Shown: positions 46,214 through 57,960, numbered from the stretch's first letter. The stretch: 64,000 nt of DNA from Styela clava (GCF_964204865.1 NC_135252.1:13785383-13849382); one strand, 5' to 3'. The notes: generated by a model not told the origin, from the letters alone. Numbers and translations are program-made.

Positions 46214-46283
46214 AGAAGATTACAAACGCGATAGCGGAAAGATTTGTGTGGAACATTTTGCAGATAATGACAAAGTTCAAAGT
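46214..46283 (+). pseudogene. THAP-domain-like exon fragment
   Basis: After a strong acceptor (T-run then CAG) the frame reads EDYKRDSGKICVEHFADNDK. C-V-E-H-F with an upstream aromatic and basic residues is the C-terminal zinc-binding half of a THAP domain (C-x2-H-F). A possible N-terminal half around 46070-46100 is degraded. The frame stops at 46284-46286. Confidence 0.5.
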
Positions 46284-47207
46284 TAGTAATTTTAATGTTT
46301 GCGCTTAATCTTTGAAATTTCATTTTAAGAGGGTGTCATACAAAACTGTGCTGCGATACAATTCCATAACACAAAGTTTGCACCTATCGAACTTGCTTTT
46401 GTAGGTGAATTTATTAGACATATTACATATTCAGTTAATCGTAGGTAACATTGCTGGTACATAATGCATCATAGAGGTTTGTTTAAATTTAGGAATTTAG
46501 CTCATAGCCCACTAATTAATATTATCTTCTATGCAGGAGGTTGCAGGGCTGAATTCAACTTGCAGCCTTACCGATCACCTGACGATGCTCATTTAGTTTG
46601 GCTCGAGCAAGTCTCCTTGAAATGCTTGTGTGGATGGAAACTACCTATATTTTTTGCCTTCCTCCGATTTTAGACAAATTTATTCTGAGGGATTTCGCTT
46701 ATAATTCTCACTGATTGTTGGCTGTTTATAATTCCTATTGATTGTGAATTCTGATTATAACAATGAGTTGAAAATTTTTTTACCTAATTTACTGGCACCT
46801 TTTTCTTGTCAATACTCCAAGCTGAGGTAATAAACATGACAATACATTTATGTCATCTGGAAGCAAAATATGCACACTAATTAATAGTTTGGCACATTGA
46901 GATAATACATCATGACAGAAAATACAAGTTAAAGATATGTATGACCATCACATGGTAATTAAAATTAAAAAAAATAATAGGGGCTGTGGAGTATGGAAAG
47001 TTCAAGACAAAGAAAAAGACAAAAGTTCATAGCTCATGAACTCTCAATTTTGCCTCCATTGCTTTGTGAAGGCCAATATATTTCGAGTGGCTGAATTGGT
47101 TTACCTTTATGATAGCAACGATTTTGTATATAATATAGCGAGATTATTTCAATTTAATTGAAGTGATATAATCTCCCAAAGCAATGCTCGAATCGTCTAG
47201 AATAGAT

Positions 47208-48393
47208 CAGTGGTGTCAAACTCATGGGTTTTCGAGAGCCGCATTGCATTTTGAAAATTGTAAAAAGAGCCGCAAACAGTTTTTGATAATGTATACTTAA
47301 AAGATATTTTTAAGATAGTTTTAGTTTGTGACATATATTGTGATGCAACTAAACAGTTGGATTAAGTTTTATTATTTTCTTCAATTTCAAATGCAATTAC
47401 ATATTAATATTTGCATTCCACTATTATTGCAACATTTGCAAGTTACAGTATTTATTATAAAAAATCGTAAAATTCTATGTACAACCATCAAAATTATTTT
47501 TGAACGAGCTTTGAATAAGGAAAGAATAATACATACACTAAAAATAACTTAATCTAAATATATGAACCTAAAATTAACAAAAATACTACAGTATAAACTC
47601 AATGTTTTAATAATTACATTTGTCCTGGCGTTTGGCATCTTTTTTGTGTCACCAGCATACTAAGGCCAGTCTGAAATGATTTTATAGTACCAACTCTAAC
47701 TAACGAGGCCACATGATCATGGGTTTATCTGGATCTTCACGAATGTTTAATTAATTCCAGTAATGCAAAAAAGTTACTTTTATCATTTCATGTATAGATC
47801 AGTAAAAAAACAAATGACAGATTTTTTCGACAAGACATTTCGCACTACATTGCGTGGCATAGGATTGCTTGAATTATTATTGATATTGATTTTTAGTAAC
47901 TAAGTCGTTGTATAATTATATTAATATACAAACACATGGAAATTTTTTGTTCGAAGTTGGTCTTCGAATTTGTCATATTGACTGCTGACTGCTGATTGTG
48001 TTTTTTGATTGTATTGATGGAAATATGACAAATTAAACAATGTGCTTCAGAATTTTGTGAAGAGCAGAAATGTTACAACTCCCATTTTCTTCGAAAATGC
48101 CACCTTCTTCATGTACTTTGCGTTTAAATTTAATTACTCAAGTGTTTTATTCAAGTATTCTTTTGCTAGCTTGATGTGTATTCTTAATTGGGTCAAAATG
48201 TGGACAAAAAAAATCAATATTCCAAAACTACTTTCAGTAAATTGTTTTCTGTGTGAATAATCAATTTCACTTTAGAAGGTTTGAAAAATCTATTACATTT
48301 AGATAAAAAAAAAACTTCCAAAATACTATTACAATTATTGTTAATCGAGGGCCGCACTGGAAGTTCTCTGGGGCCGCGAGTTTGAGATCCCTG
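47208..48393. mobile_element. hAT-like element nested in the P-like element
   Basis: A 1186-bp copy with ends CAGTGGTGTCAAACTC (left) and, reverse-complemented right, CAGGGATCTCAAACTC, each followed by GCCGC-rich subterminal sequence. The flanks GAATAGAT and GTCTAGAT agree at six of eight positions, fitting a decayed hAT target duplication. No transposase frame was found. Confidence 0.65.
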
Positions 48394-49638
48394 GTCTAGA
48401 TTGAAGTTGTTCAAAAAATATATGATAGTATTTTATCATGAATGATGATTATACCCCTTCCGGAATTTCTCCTATAGTACTACCAAAAGTTGATGAACAA
48501 ATATAACACAGGTGCAGTGAGGTACCCGTAATCCTCATTTCCAAAGCTGTTTTAAGTATGTCTGGCGTGTTTTGTGCCTTTTTACAAATAAGACCGCTTA
48601 AGCAATCTTACGCTTTGGAATTTTTAGGTATTTTTCTCAAGCCCTGCAGAATGTGGGGGCCATACACAACTCTACCGGAGAGTCAAATGTCTTTGCATGC
48701 CTCCATAGGTTGTTTTTCTATTGCAAATTTCTATTTTCAATTGCATTATATTTCTTGGAATCACACTGTCACTGATATGTCGCCAGACTTCTGATATCTC
48801 CCCGTCTGCTATAGTTGTCCTGTGAATAAATAATAGGAAATTGAGATTAGACGAATAGTTGAAAGTTTTGCTTTATGTCGGCCTAATTTCTTGATTGATA
48901 TACTTACTATTTCTGCTATTGCCTCTTGTGCTGCAAGAGTCTCACAATGCTTAGACAGGTTTGTCCACAACTTTCACATCTGAAGAAAGAGAGGAGATTT
49001 ATTAATTTTCGTTAAGAATAAATAAAGCAGTCTATATGATTCAGAATGGAAAAGCTAATAAATCCAATATCTCATGTTTTATTTAAAAAATATTTTACTG
49101 AATTTGGTATATAAACCAACTAATAAAAGGGTTTAGTCAGAAAATTACAAGCATTCGTGGCTCCAAATACTTGAGAAATCAGACTATACAATATAGACCG
49201 GTATGAGTGAAATGTTAGGTGAACTTGTTAACACTTTGATTCAATACGCAAATAAAAGTGAATGCGTAATAGTATGTTACAATGAGCAGCAATCAACAAT
49301 GAGTATATATCCTCACTGATTAAAAGATCTAACTGGAGGTGCATGAAACCATAACGGGTAAGTAAATATGTAATTTCGGCAAATGGGCAACTACGTACCG
49401 TACTGAATTAATAACTTCGTAGTATTTGACAAAGGCTGGCTTTCCCACATGTACTTAACAGTGCGATGCCCGGGTGTGATATACAACAATAGTATTCACC
49501 CCACCTTTTACCGATTTCTTTTTACCCCAACTTTCAAAAATATCATTAAAATCGACAACAACTGTCAAAGCAGGCACGAACACCATTCGTGCTACGCCTT
49601 GGAAGCAGCACACATCCGCTCGTTTTCGTCTCGTCAAG
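48394..49638. other. Right arm of the P-like element
   Basis: Only short frames. The 118-codon frame at 49449-49805 crosses the right terminal repeat into the LTR and is not a gene. Confidence 0.4.
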
Positions 49639-49726
49639 TATGTGCATTGGAGCGTGCTATCGAATACGATCTTCGGACAAAAATGCCGGAGTTGCGCATC
49701 ATGTTGTTTAATGTCATTGGTCTGAC

Positions 49727-49832
49727 AAACCAGCAGAAAGAGAATGTTACACAGCTGCTCACTAGTGACTCAAGTGGTAAGAATAAATATGGGCAAACAG
49801 AATAAAACAGAGTTATAGACGTGGTCGTCTCA
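49727..49832 (-). repeat. 3' LTR, proximal part (106 bp)
   Basis: Matches 56181-56286 without a visible difference. Together with 45282-45920 it gives 745 bp, exactly the 5' LTR length. The second target-site copy, GTCTGAC, is 49720-49726. Confidence 0.93.
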
Positions 49833-49835
49833 TTA

Positions 49836-49848
49836 CTCCCCCTTTTTT
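49836..49848 (-). other. Polypurine tract of the LTR element
   Basis: Minus strand reads AAAAAAGGGGGAG, three bases before the 3' LTR edge, as expected for the plus-strand primer of reverse transcription. Confidence 0.8.
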
Positions 49849-49966
49849 CAGATGGGAAATTACAAAGAAATTTTCCATCTTCAAAATTGGAAATCCATAA
49901 AAATGTGAAAAAAAAGTAAAGAACTGTACACTCAAACGAAATGTCTAAAGCACTATCACAGTCAAA

Positions 49967-52900
49967 TCAAATGTAATCATCCAAATATCTAGGCCTTCGC
50001 CTAGTACGTTGGCCATTATCAGAGTTCGCATCAACTGTAACTTCTTCTGGTACAGTGTCTGGCCTTGAAGAGAAAGGTAATACATCAAAAATATCATGAG
50101 CAATCTGCTCATCATTTCCCATAATAGGTTCCACATCAGGTAAAATGTCAAATTCAGTTAAGTCAATGTCATTGTCTTCTTCATCTTCATGAAGGTAAGG
50201 TCTTAACTTGTCAACATGTACAATTCGAGAACGTGTTCCAGAATTCTTCTGAATCCTATACAAGTGATTAGGTAAACAGTCTACAATTCGATAAGGTCCA
50301 ATCCAAGGAATACTCAGCTTGCGATGCTTAGGTGGGTAATAGTACCACACCAATTCATCTCTCTGGAATGTAAGTGGTTTAACACCCAGATCAAAATTTC
50401 GCTTTTGTCTGGTTGCAGCAGCATTTAGATGTTGCCTAGCATGAAGAAAAGCTTTTTCAGTTGCACAGGAAAACCATTCGACAAATTCAGTGTAACAAGG
50501 ATGAGTTGATGACTCTGGTTTGCCAAACATAACATCAACAGGCATCTCGATTTCTCGTCCAAGCATTAACTTGTTCGGTGAATATCCTGTACTATCATGT
50601 ACAGTGGAGCGATATGCCATACAAAGATATGGGAGATGGTCGTCCCAATCATTTCGATTCTCATTTACAAAAGCTTTCAACATCTGCTGTATGGTCCTGT
50701 TGAAACGTTCAACTTGTCCATCTGAACGAGGATGATATGGAGTTGTTCGAGTCTTTTGAATCCCGTACAAGTTGCACATATCAGAAAATAACTTTGATTC
50801 AAAGTCTCTTCCTTGATCTGAGTGGAGAATTCTTGGTACCCAAAATCTCGAAAAAAATTGAGTAACCAATGCATCAGCAGTGGTGTCAGCTCGCTGATTT
50901 GGTAAAGCAAAACATTCCACCCATTTAGAGAAATAGTCCGACAAAACCAAAATGTGTTCATTTCCATTTTCAGTTACAGGCAATGGTCCAAGAAAATCAA
51001 TGGCAATCCTTTCCATAGGAGCTCCAGATATAAGTTGTTTCAAATCTCCCTGTCTTCTTCCGTAAAGCATCTTGGTCGAGGCACAAGACTTGCAAAATTT
51101 GCACCATTTAAGAATGTCCCTTTTGAAACCAGGCCAATAAAATCTGCGCCTTATACTCTTGAAAGTTCGATTGGCACCAAGATGACCTGCAGTGCGCAAA
51201 GAATGGAGCTTATGAAACAAGTCCTGCCTCAAATTTGATGGAACAATCAATTGGATATGCGATTCCTCCGATTTACAATCAGGAATCCAACGACGATAGA
51301 GAAGTCCATTATCTACAAAAATCAAGTCCCACTGCGACATTAAACGTTTGGTCACTGTTGACTCAGGCATGTATTCTTGAATGTCAGGTTTCTGAGCAGT
51401 AAGTTGTTTCCATTTCAAAACAGCAGAAATATCTGGATCTTCACTTTGCCAAGATTTAATTTGCTCATCTGTGTAGGTATCTAGCCAATTACAATCGGAA
51501 CCGTCTGACGATGATTGACCGGGCTGCTTTGATATTGCACTTACAATAACATTGCTCATAGCCACATCACCATTGGTACCACAATCAGAACAATCTTCTC
51601 GTTTGCATTTGCGAACTTGGCGTGACAATCTATCAGCATTGCCATGTTTCACGCCAGGTCTGTGTTCAATCTTAAAGTCATAAGTGCCAAGTGTTAATAT
51701 CCATCTTGCTAACATTCCTTGAGGTTCACGAAAATTGATCAACCATTTCAGAGCAGCATGATCTGTGCGAATTCTGAACGGTCTCCCGAGAAGAAAATGA
51801 CTGAAGTGACGAACAGCCCACACCACGGCTAATAGTTCTCGGTGTGTAGCACAGTATCTACGTTGAGACTTGGACATAGTCTTACTGGCATAAGAAAGTA
51901 CACGTTCATTGTCGTCCTGAACTTGAGATAACACCGCACCAATTCCAAAACCACTGGCATCAGTATCCAATACAAACTCGCCGACTGTTCTAGGAAAGCT
52001 AAGAATTGGAGCTGATGTCAGACAATGTTTCAACGTCTCAAAAGCCTTTTGACATTCATTACTCCATACAAATGGAATATTCTTCCTGGTCAATCGAATA
52101 AGAGGTCCAGCAATTGTTGAATAATCTTGAACAAACTTCCGGTAGTAGTTCGCTGTACCAAGAAAACTACGAATATCACTAACAGTGTTGGGAGTTTTCC
52201 ATTCTTTGATAGCCGCAACATTTCCAGGGTCGCAACAGACACCTTCAGATGAAATAAGATAACCAAGATAAGAGGTGCTTCGACGGAAAAGTTTACATTT
52301 CGAGGGCTTCAAGCGTAAACCGGCACGGCGAAGTCTTATAAAAACTTCCCGAAGATTTGAGAGTGCCATTGAGAAATCACTACCATGAGCCAAAACATCA
52401 TCAAGAAAATTGAAACACCCGTTCCACAGGAGATCACCAAGGATATTGTCCATCATCCGTTCGAATGTTGCGGGAGCATTCGCCAAACCGAAAGGCATCA
52501 CTACAAAGTGAAAATGACCACGGCCTGGGATGCTGAATGCTGTCTTTTCACGGTCTGCAGGATCAACTTCCACTTGCCAATATCCGCTTGCGAGATCAAG
52601 AGTTGAGAACCATTGGGCTCCGTTTAAGGACTCAATGATATCCTCAATACGCGGCAAGGGATATGCGTCCTTGTATGTGACGTCATTAAGCAATCTAAAA
52701 TCCACGCAAAATCTGGTAGAACCATCCTTTTTGGGAACTAGGACAATGGGAGAAGAATATGGAGAATCGCTGGGTTCTATGACACCCTGAGCCAGCATAT
52801 TATCGACAGCTTCTTCGGCTATCTTCCTACGCGCCCAACCCATTCGACGAGGAGCCTGCCGAATCGGCTGTGGTGTGGTTGTGATGATCCTATGCTTTGC

Positions 52901-53847
52901 CGCTGAAGTACGGCCAAGTTCACCATTTGGCCCTACAAATACATCATGGAATTCGGAAATCAAATTGACCAACTGTTCACGTTGATTCGGGGTTAGATCT
53001 TCAACGGAATTGACCATGTCATGTAGATGTTCTGGTAATTCAGAAGCTATAACCCGATTATCGGATTCGTCAACTTGAATTTGTGCTACTAGCTGAGGAT
53101 GTGCAATACCAATCAAAGATCCAGCCCTGATCTTAAGTTGTCTGCTGTTCTGGTTGACTGCTAGAACAGGAACAGTGGACTTTCCTGGATCCACCACAGA
53201 AGAGATCAGCTGAACGCCATCAGCGAGGAAAGAAGAATTCAGCGGTTCAACAAGAGCAGCAACGTCAGACAAGATGTTTTTCGGCCATGGATGACTAAGT
53301 TGTGCAGGGATAACAACCTTAGAATATGGCGGTACCGTAACATCTTCCCGAACGGTTACACGACAACACGGTACAGACTTTTCAGTAAACAGTTTGATTT
53401 CATGACCCTCTATCATCATGTGTCCCGATGATAAGTAAAGAACACAGTCATGTTCTCGGAGATAATCCATGCCTAAAATACCACTAGTCATGCCTAAGTT
53501 GGCAACAATCACAGTGCGTCGTGATACAAACGAATCAATCGATAAATCAACCTCATATGCACCCAGTGGTGATAAATCATGCCCTCCCACTGCAACAAGA
53601 GATTCTTCGAGCGGTGCCAATTGTGCTTCCTTCCCACCTATAGCCTCAAAGATGGAAATGTCAATAAGAGTAGTCATAGCACCACTATCTACAAGAAAGT
53701 TGAACGGTTGATTGTTTACAAGTACCTTCGCATGCCAACTATTGTCATATTGTAAGGAACAAATATTCAGGTCTATATTCTGGTTTGTTGGTCCGTCATC
53801 AAGTAATAATTCAGCGGACACTGAGGACCTCAAGTCCGCTGAGTGTC
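49967..53847 (-). CDS. pol of the Ty3/gypsy element (PR-RT-RH-IN)
   Basis: Polyprotein of about 1290 residues expressed as a -1 frameshift product of gag; the conventional open frame starts at TTG 53833 and no ATG is needed. Domains, numbered from 53833: aspartic protease with LVDSGA (D49); reverse transcriptase with FCVDFRLLND (about 375) and active site FLDD (476-479); RNase H with DTDASG (623-628) and RTDHAALKWL; zinc-binding HHCC (about 874-917); integrase core D946, D1006 and E1042 (D-x59-D-x35-E). The C-terminal tail is acidic with no chromodomain. The frame is intact to the stop at 49967. Two CCHC knuckles in gag and no chromodomain are compatible with a mag-like clade, but I did not test that. 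Confidence 0.93.
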
Positions 53848-55383
53848 GTTTAAATTTGCGGTCGAAGAAGAAGCAGATGTTGCAGGATCAACAGGATTCT
53901 GGAAATGTGGACAATCCCGTTTAAGATGACCAGTCTGCTTGCAATTAAAACATGCCTTGCAATCCCTACCCCAATGACCATGTTTACCACATCGAGGACA
54001 CGGGTTGCGTGGTGTACCAGCAAAGTTGCGATTGTTGTTAGAGCGCGGCGCCACATGTCCTAGTATCTCGTCCAGTTTTACTAAAATGCGCTCGCCAATA
54101 CTGCCTTCGAAAGATAAGTCGTTTTGCTGGTTAACTGCATTACCAGGATTACTCTGTTTCACTGCTGCAATACGCGGTTTGGAAACGTCTTTCCTCTCAG
54201 ACTGGTTAGTATCGACAGAGTAATACAGTGTTGCAAGAGACAAAGCACTTTCAAAATTATCAGGCTGTTGCATGGTAACATGTTTGATCATGCTTTCATC
54301 GGTTAAACCGGCGAAAAACTGCGATTTCAAAATATCATCCTGACCAGCAATATCAAGATTTGGGTAAGCCAGAATAACAAGCTCTTTCAACTTGTTACCA
54401 TAATCCCGTGGCGCTTCATTTGGCTTAATCCTACGACAGTGAAATGTAGTACGGTATGAACTCTCATTTCCAGCAGGTTTAAAGAAATGATTAAAATGAG
54501 TCACAATATCACGATAGCTAGTACGTTTCATTTCGGGTAAATCTTTCAACACATTAAGAGCCTGCCCTGTCATGCAAGTAGCCAATTCTAACCCTGCAGT
54601 GTCATCATTCCACTGATTATAACTAGAAACCAATTGAAAATGACATAAATAACTAGGCCACGCCATGACAGTTGACCCATCGAAATACATAGGCCTTTTG
54701 GCATTTCTCACCATCATCATAGCATTGGTTGTGTTATTGAGAACACTATTGCTAACGTTGGCATTTGCGACACTGCTAGAACTCACTGGAGGAGCTGATT
54801 GTGTAGCCACTGAAACCATTTTCGGATTAGCCCTGGGTTGTTTCTTGACAGTATTAGAGCCCTCTTTACCATTAGTACTCAGAAACGGGACCACAGGTAC
54901 AAAATTACTCACGTGAGCTTCCTCCGAAAATTTTACTTCTATTGTCTGTGAGAATGCGTTCCGCTTTCCCTCTGGCTGTCCATCTTCAGATCCAAAATCT
55001 GAAATTTCATCATTCTTGAGAATAGGTAGTAATTTAGGAACAACCGCTGCTGGTGTTGAAGTGATCAGACTGACATCTGGTTCATGTGACATGGGCTGGG
55101 TTTCCTCGGGATCAGCAACTTTTCCTGTTTCTATCTTACCAGAAATATCTTGCAGCATGCTGAAAATTTGCGAGCCCATTTTTGAATTCTGGAGTTCAAC
55201 CGATTCCAACTGAGTTCCAATCTGTTCTATACGACTGTCCATCAGCTGCAAACGGCTGTCCATATCCTCTTGCATTTCCTCTGAATCTTTAAGTTTCGCT
55301 TTCAATACTTGTATTTGCAGATGCAAAAGTTCATTCTCCTTTGCTTCCTTTGGTGCCGGTACAATCTTTCTTCTCTTAACCAT
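53830..55383 (-). CDS. gag of the Ty3/gypsy element
   Basis: Structural nucleocapsid polyprotein of 517 residues from the ATG at 55383 (MVKRRKIVPAP). The frame stays open upstream but has no better ATG. The N-terminus holds a coiled-coil segment with heptad-like leucines and glutamines (LQIQVLKAKLKDSEE). A central capsid region is marked by WPSYLCHFQLVSSYNQW and KRTSYRDIVTHFNHFF. Two CCHC zinc knuckles sit near the C-terminus: CPRCGKHGHWGRDC and CFNCKQTGHLKRDC. It stops at 53830-53832, with pol in the -1 frame. No internal stop or frameshift is seen, so it looks functional. Confidence 0.93.
   Translation of the reverse strand: MVKRRKIVPAPKEAKENELLHLQIQVLKAKLKDSEEMQEDMDSRLQLMDSRIEQIGTQLESVELQNSKMGSQIFSMLQDISGKIETGKVADPEETQPMSHEPDVSLITSTPAAVVPKLLPILKNDEISDFGSEDGQPEGKRNAFSQTIEVKFSEEAHVSNFVPVVPFLSTNGKEGSNTVKKQPRANPKMVSVATQSAPPVSSSSVANANVSNSVLNNTTNAMMMVRNAKRPMYFDGSTVMAWPSYLCHFQLVSSYNQWNDDTAGLELATCMTGQALNVLKDLPEMKRTSYRDIVTHFNHFFKPAGNESSYRTTFHCRRIKPNEAPRDYGNKLKELVILAYPNLDIAGQDDILKSQFFAGLTDESMIKHVTMQQPDNFESALSLATLYYSVDTNQSERKDVSKPRIAAVKQSNPGNAVNQQNDLSFEGSIGERILVKLDEILGHVAPRSNNNRNFAGTPRNPCPRCGKHGHWGRDCKACFNCKQTGHLKRDCPHFQNPVDPATSASSSTANLNDTQRT
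53848..53857 (-). promoter_or_regulatory. Candidate -1 ribosomal frameshift site between gag and pol
   Basis: In the gag frame the minus strand reads GCA AAT TTA AAC, giving two overlapping slippery heptamers: A-AAT-TTA (53851-53857) and T-TTA-AAC (53848-53854). They lie about 20 bases before the gag stop. The -1 frame is open from here into pol, whose upstream part has no ATG. T-TTA-AAC is a well-known efficient slip sequence. No downstream pseudoknot was modelled. Confidence 0.7.
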
Positions 55384-55541
55384 TTTTCCAAAAATACAGG
55401 CAAACGCAGTAGTAAAAAAAAATATCGGCAATTATATGTCCAATATTATCCGTCACAGACTAGCCTACCTAATCGGCTTAGTCTCAATAGTCCCTGTTTC
55501 AAATAATATATCCTGGCGTGTGCTCGCCAAAAATTCGTATA

Positions 55542-56286
55542 TGTGGCGTACCAAAATTGATATCACCACTCAGGTTCTTTCTGCCAGCTTCTTGGACGTT
55601 GTAATTGCTATAGATGTCGATCACAAAATAATCTTCTTGCGGTTCCAAATACAGCAGAGTAACTAAGTTAACTAACTAGATTAATTATACACCTGTAAGA
55701 ACTTAATACAACCAAATACTCCAATAAGAAATACAATAAACAAATAAAAACATGAAAAACACAGTACAAATACCGTAGGATACATACGTAACACAAGATA
55801 CGGAATTGGTCTATGACGTCACAGTCATGAACTATTTACTTATAATGGGATACAAAAACCGGGTAAAACATACCTAGATATACATAAGAATAACTAGTAT
55901 GACACTAAAGATACAACACAAATCCTATCTTATCGACAAACAAGTAATATACATGGAAATACGCATAGAAATCACACAGGAAATAAACTGCGAAAATAGA
56001 CTAGTTACGGAAGTGTTAAATACAAGCTAACTAGGGAACAGAGCTATGCCCAACTGGAGAAATAGTAAACCTGTACTACTAATATCATTTTACAACAATA
56101 ATTACACAGATTAACGGCACGAAAACACTATAATAATAACCCAAAAAACAGAGAAATATCTACACTGCCGGCAGTCTGACAAACCAGCAGAAAGAGAATG
56201 TTACACAGCTGCTCACTAGTGACTCAAGTGGTAAGAATAAATATGGGCAAACAGAATAAAACAGAGTTATAGACGTGGTCGTCTCA
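55542..56286 (-). repeat. 5' LTR, 745 bp
   Basis: Read on the minus strand it begins TGAGACGACC and ends GGTACGCCACA. A TGACGTCA palindrome at 55814-55821 is a candidate CREB/ATF-type site. A possible primer-binding site (TGGCGAGCACACGCC) begins at 55529, 12 bases inside; it can also fold as a hairpin, so the priming tRNA is uncertain. Confidence 0.93.
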
Positions 56287-56290
56287 CTTG

Positions 56291-57130
56291 TATCTTAGGG
56301 CCGAACGAAACGTGTGAAGGGGAAGATTTTGTTCTCGAGGAATGTGCGAATATGTGCATGGAACATTAAAAAACCCGTAATCGATAATTTTTTCACTTCG
56401 TCAACACGTTAATTCGTATGATATAGTGAGCGATATGGTGAGAGTATCGACGTTTGACAACTTTTTTTCGTTTTTTCTAAGCATATATGCACCTACAAAA
56501 TTTAAACACAAAAACACAGTCTTGTGGTATACTTGTATATGGCGTTCGGAATGTTTTAATTTGAAAGCACTTTTAATATAATAAAATAACTCGAGCATTA
56601 AGATATTTCTATAAATATTCGGAGTTTTATATCAGTAGTTTTGTAAAACTGATTTTATGAAACCAACTGGATAACACTGGAAACGAAACTGGAGATGCTA
56701 TTCAAAGTGTGACGCTACTTGCACATGTCTTTCTAAATAAAACAACTGTAGGCTACTAGAAAAATTGTGCACGTCACGAAAATATTGAGCAAAACATTAA
56801 ATTCTTACAGTAACTTGTGATTTAGTACAGTTGTGAATAAACTTTTGTGAAGTGAAAGCTGTTTACTAAAACATCATATTATACGCATCGCAAAAAAAAT
56901 CCAGCCATGAACAAGTGAGAGTTTTTTAGGGTTCATTTACCCGTTTAGTTTACATTATTTTGCCTCGTTAGATCCTCAGACTTCAATATGCTATGAAAAC
57001 CACTTTTCACTCAACTGTTTAACATTTCTGCAAACCCCATTCCGGTACGTGTGTCCGATAATATGAAATGTATCATGCCTAAATTTGTTGCGATAAGGTT
57101 TTTAGTATTTCTGATTCGGTAGAGTTAGAT
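56291..57130. other. Intergenic, no recognised feature
   Basis: AT-rich sequence with no supported gene or repeat. Confidence 0.4.
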
Positions 57131-57161
57131 CAGGGTGATCTAAACCGCGGGCCCATGCGGC

Positions 57162-57231
57162 CGACACATTCCGTGCGGCCCGCAGAACAATTTTAGCGAC
57201 ACATTCCGTGCGGCCCGCAGAACAATTTTAG
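57162..57231. repeat. Tandem duplication, two copies of about 35 bp
   Basis: CGACACATTCCGTGCGGCCC and the following AGAACAATTTTAG occur twice in direct succession without visible difference, so the duplication is recent compared with the host element. Confidence 0.85.
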
Positions 57232-57960
57232 CGTGCACTAAACCATTGGCAGATATTTGTATTTATTGGCAGAACATTTTTGAGTTATTTTTAAACTATA
57301 GCCCCTTTCTTATGCCCCATGTCGGGATTGATGTTTGTTAAAATCACGGAATTTCGATGCTGTATCCATAAACGTCAAGACGGTGCCAGTATGAGAATGA
57401 CGTCCTATGATCGGTACAAGAAGACAGGACCAAGCCGATGAGATGAGTAGCGTTTTTTTATCTAAACTTCGTACCTCAAGCTTGCGTCAGTAGGCCTGAC
57501 TCCTCATTTGGAGAGACGTTTTGTGCCTTCATTTTAGTAAATAAAAAACACTCTTCTACTTTCAAGCGTTGGCCATGTGACAGCAGTGACGGGCCGCACA
57601 GCTGACTTCCAACTTAGACGGATTTTGCTGCTGCTTGACGATATCACCAGGCCTGCTCAGGCTACAAGAAATAAAATAAGTCAAATATAACAATTTATCT
57701 TACAATGAGTGTAAAAAGGGTGACCGAGGTAAACTGGGAGGAAACGTATTTCCTTTCCCACAACAACGTTACAGTGTATGGTGTGTTTTCAGGTAATATC
57801 TGTCACGGAAGAATATAACTTTAAGCGACATTACAAAATCAAATACGAAAAAGATACCAAAAATAACACTGTATTTCTCGGGAAGCAATTTTAAAATAAC
57901 CAAAGGCTCTTACATCTTCCTTAAAAAACTGATCAGAACGATAACCTCTCATTCCTAAAT

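Larger units (their letters stand above)
45921..49719 (+). mobile_element. P-element-like (THAP) DNA transposon inserted in the 3' LTR
   Basis: A 3799-bp insertion with terminal inverted repeats of 31 bp (45921-45951 and 49689-49719; CAATGACATTAAACAACATG..., two mismatches). A second 17-bp inverted pair lies 77 and 64 bp inside: ACGCTCCAATGCACATA at 45998-46014 and its complement at 49639-49655. The flanking duplication is GTCTGAC; the intact 5' LTR shows the empty site. A THAP-like coding fragment lies at 46214-46283. The 31-bp ends, subterminal repeats, 7-8 bp duplication and THAP signature together point to the P superfamily. Because GTCTGAC is partly palindromic, shorter target duplications with longer repeats (for example a 3-bp one) cannot be excluded from one copy. 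No full transposase frame remains. Confidence 0.7.
45282..56286 (-). mobile_element. Ty3/gypsy LTR retrotransposon, near-intact, with nested insertion
   Basis: Minus-strand element bounded by TG...CA LTRs of 745 bp, with target duplication CTTG (45278-45281 and 56287-56290). The 5' LTR is 55542-56286. The 3' LTR is 45282-45920 plus 49727-49832, split by a 3799-bp DNA transposon. Without that insertion the element is about 7.2 kb. Between the LTRs are gag, pol (protease, reverse transcriptase, RNase H, integrase, in Ty3/gypsy order) and a polypurine tract next to the 3' LTR. There is no envelope frame and no chromodomain. The two LTRs are identical by eye along their whole length, which implies recent insertion. 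Confidence 0.95.

Noticed and set aside
49449..49805. 118-codon frame at the right end of the P-like element
   Set aside because: It crosses the terminal repeat and target duplication into the LTR, so it cannot be an element or host gene.
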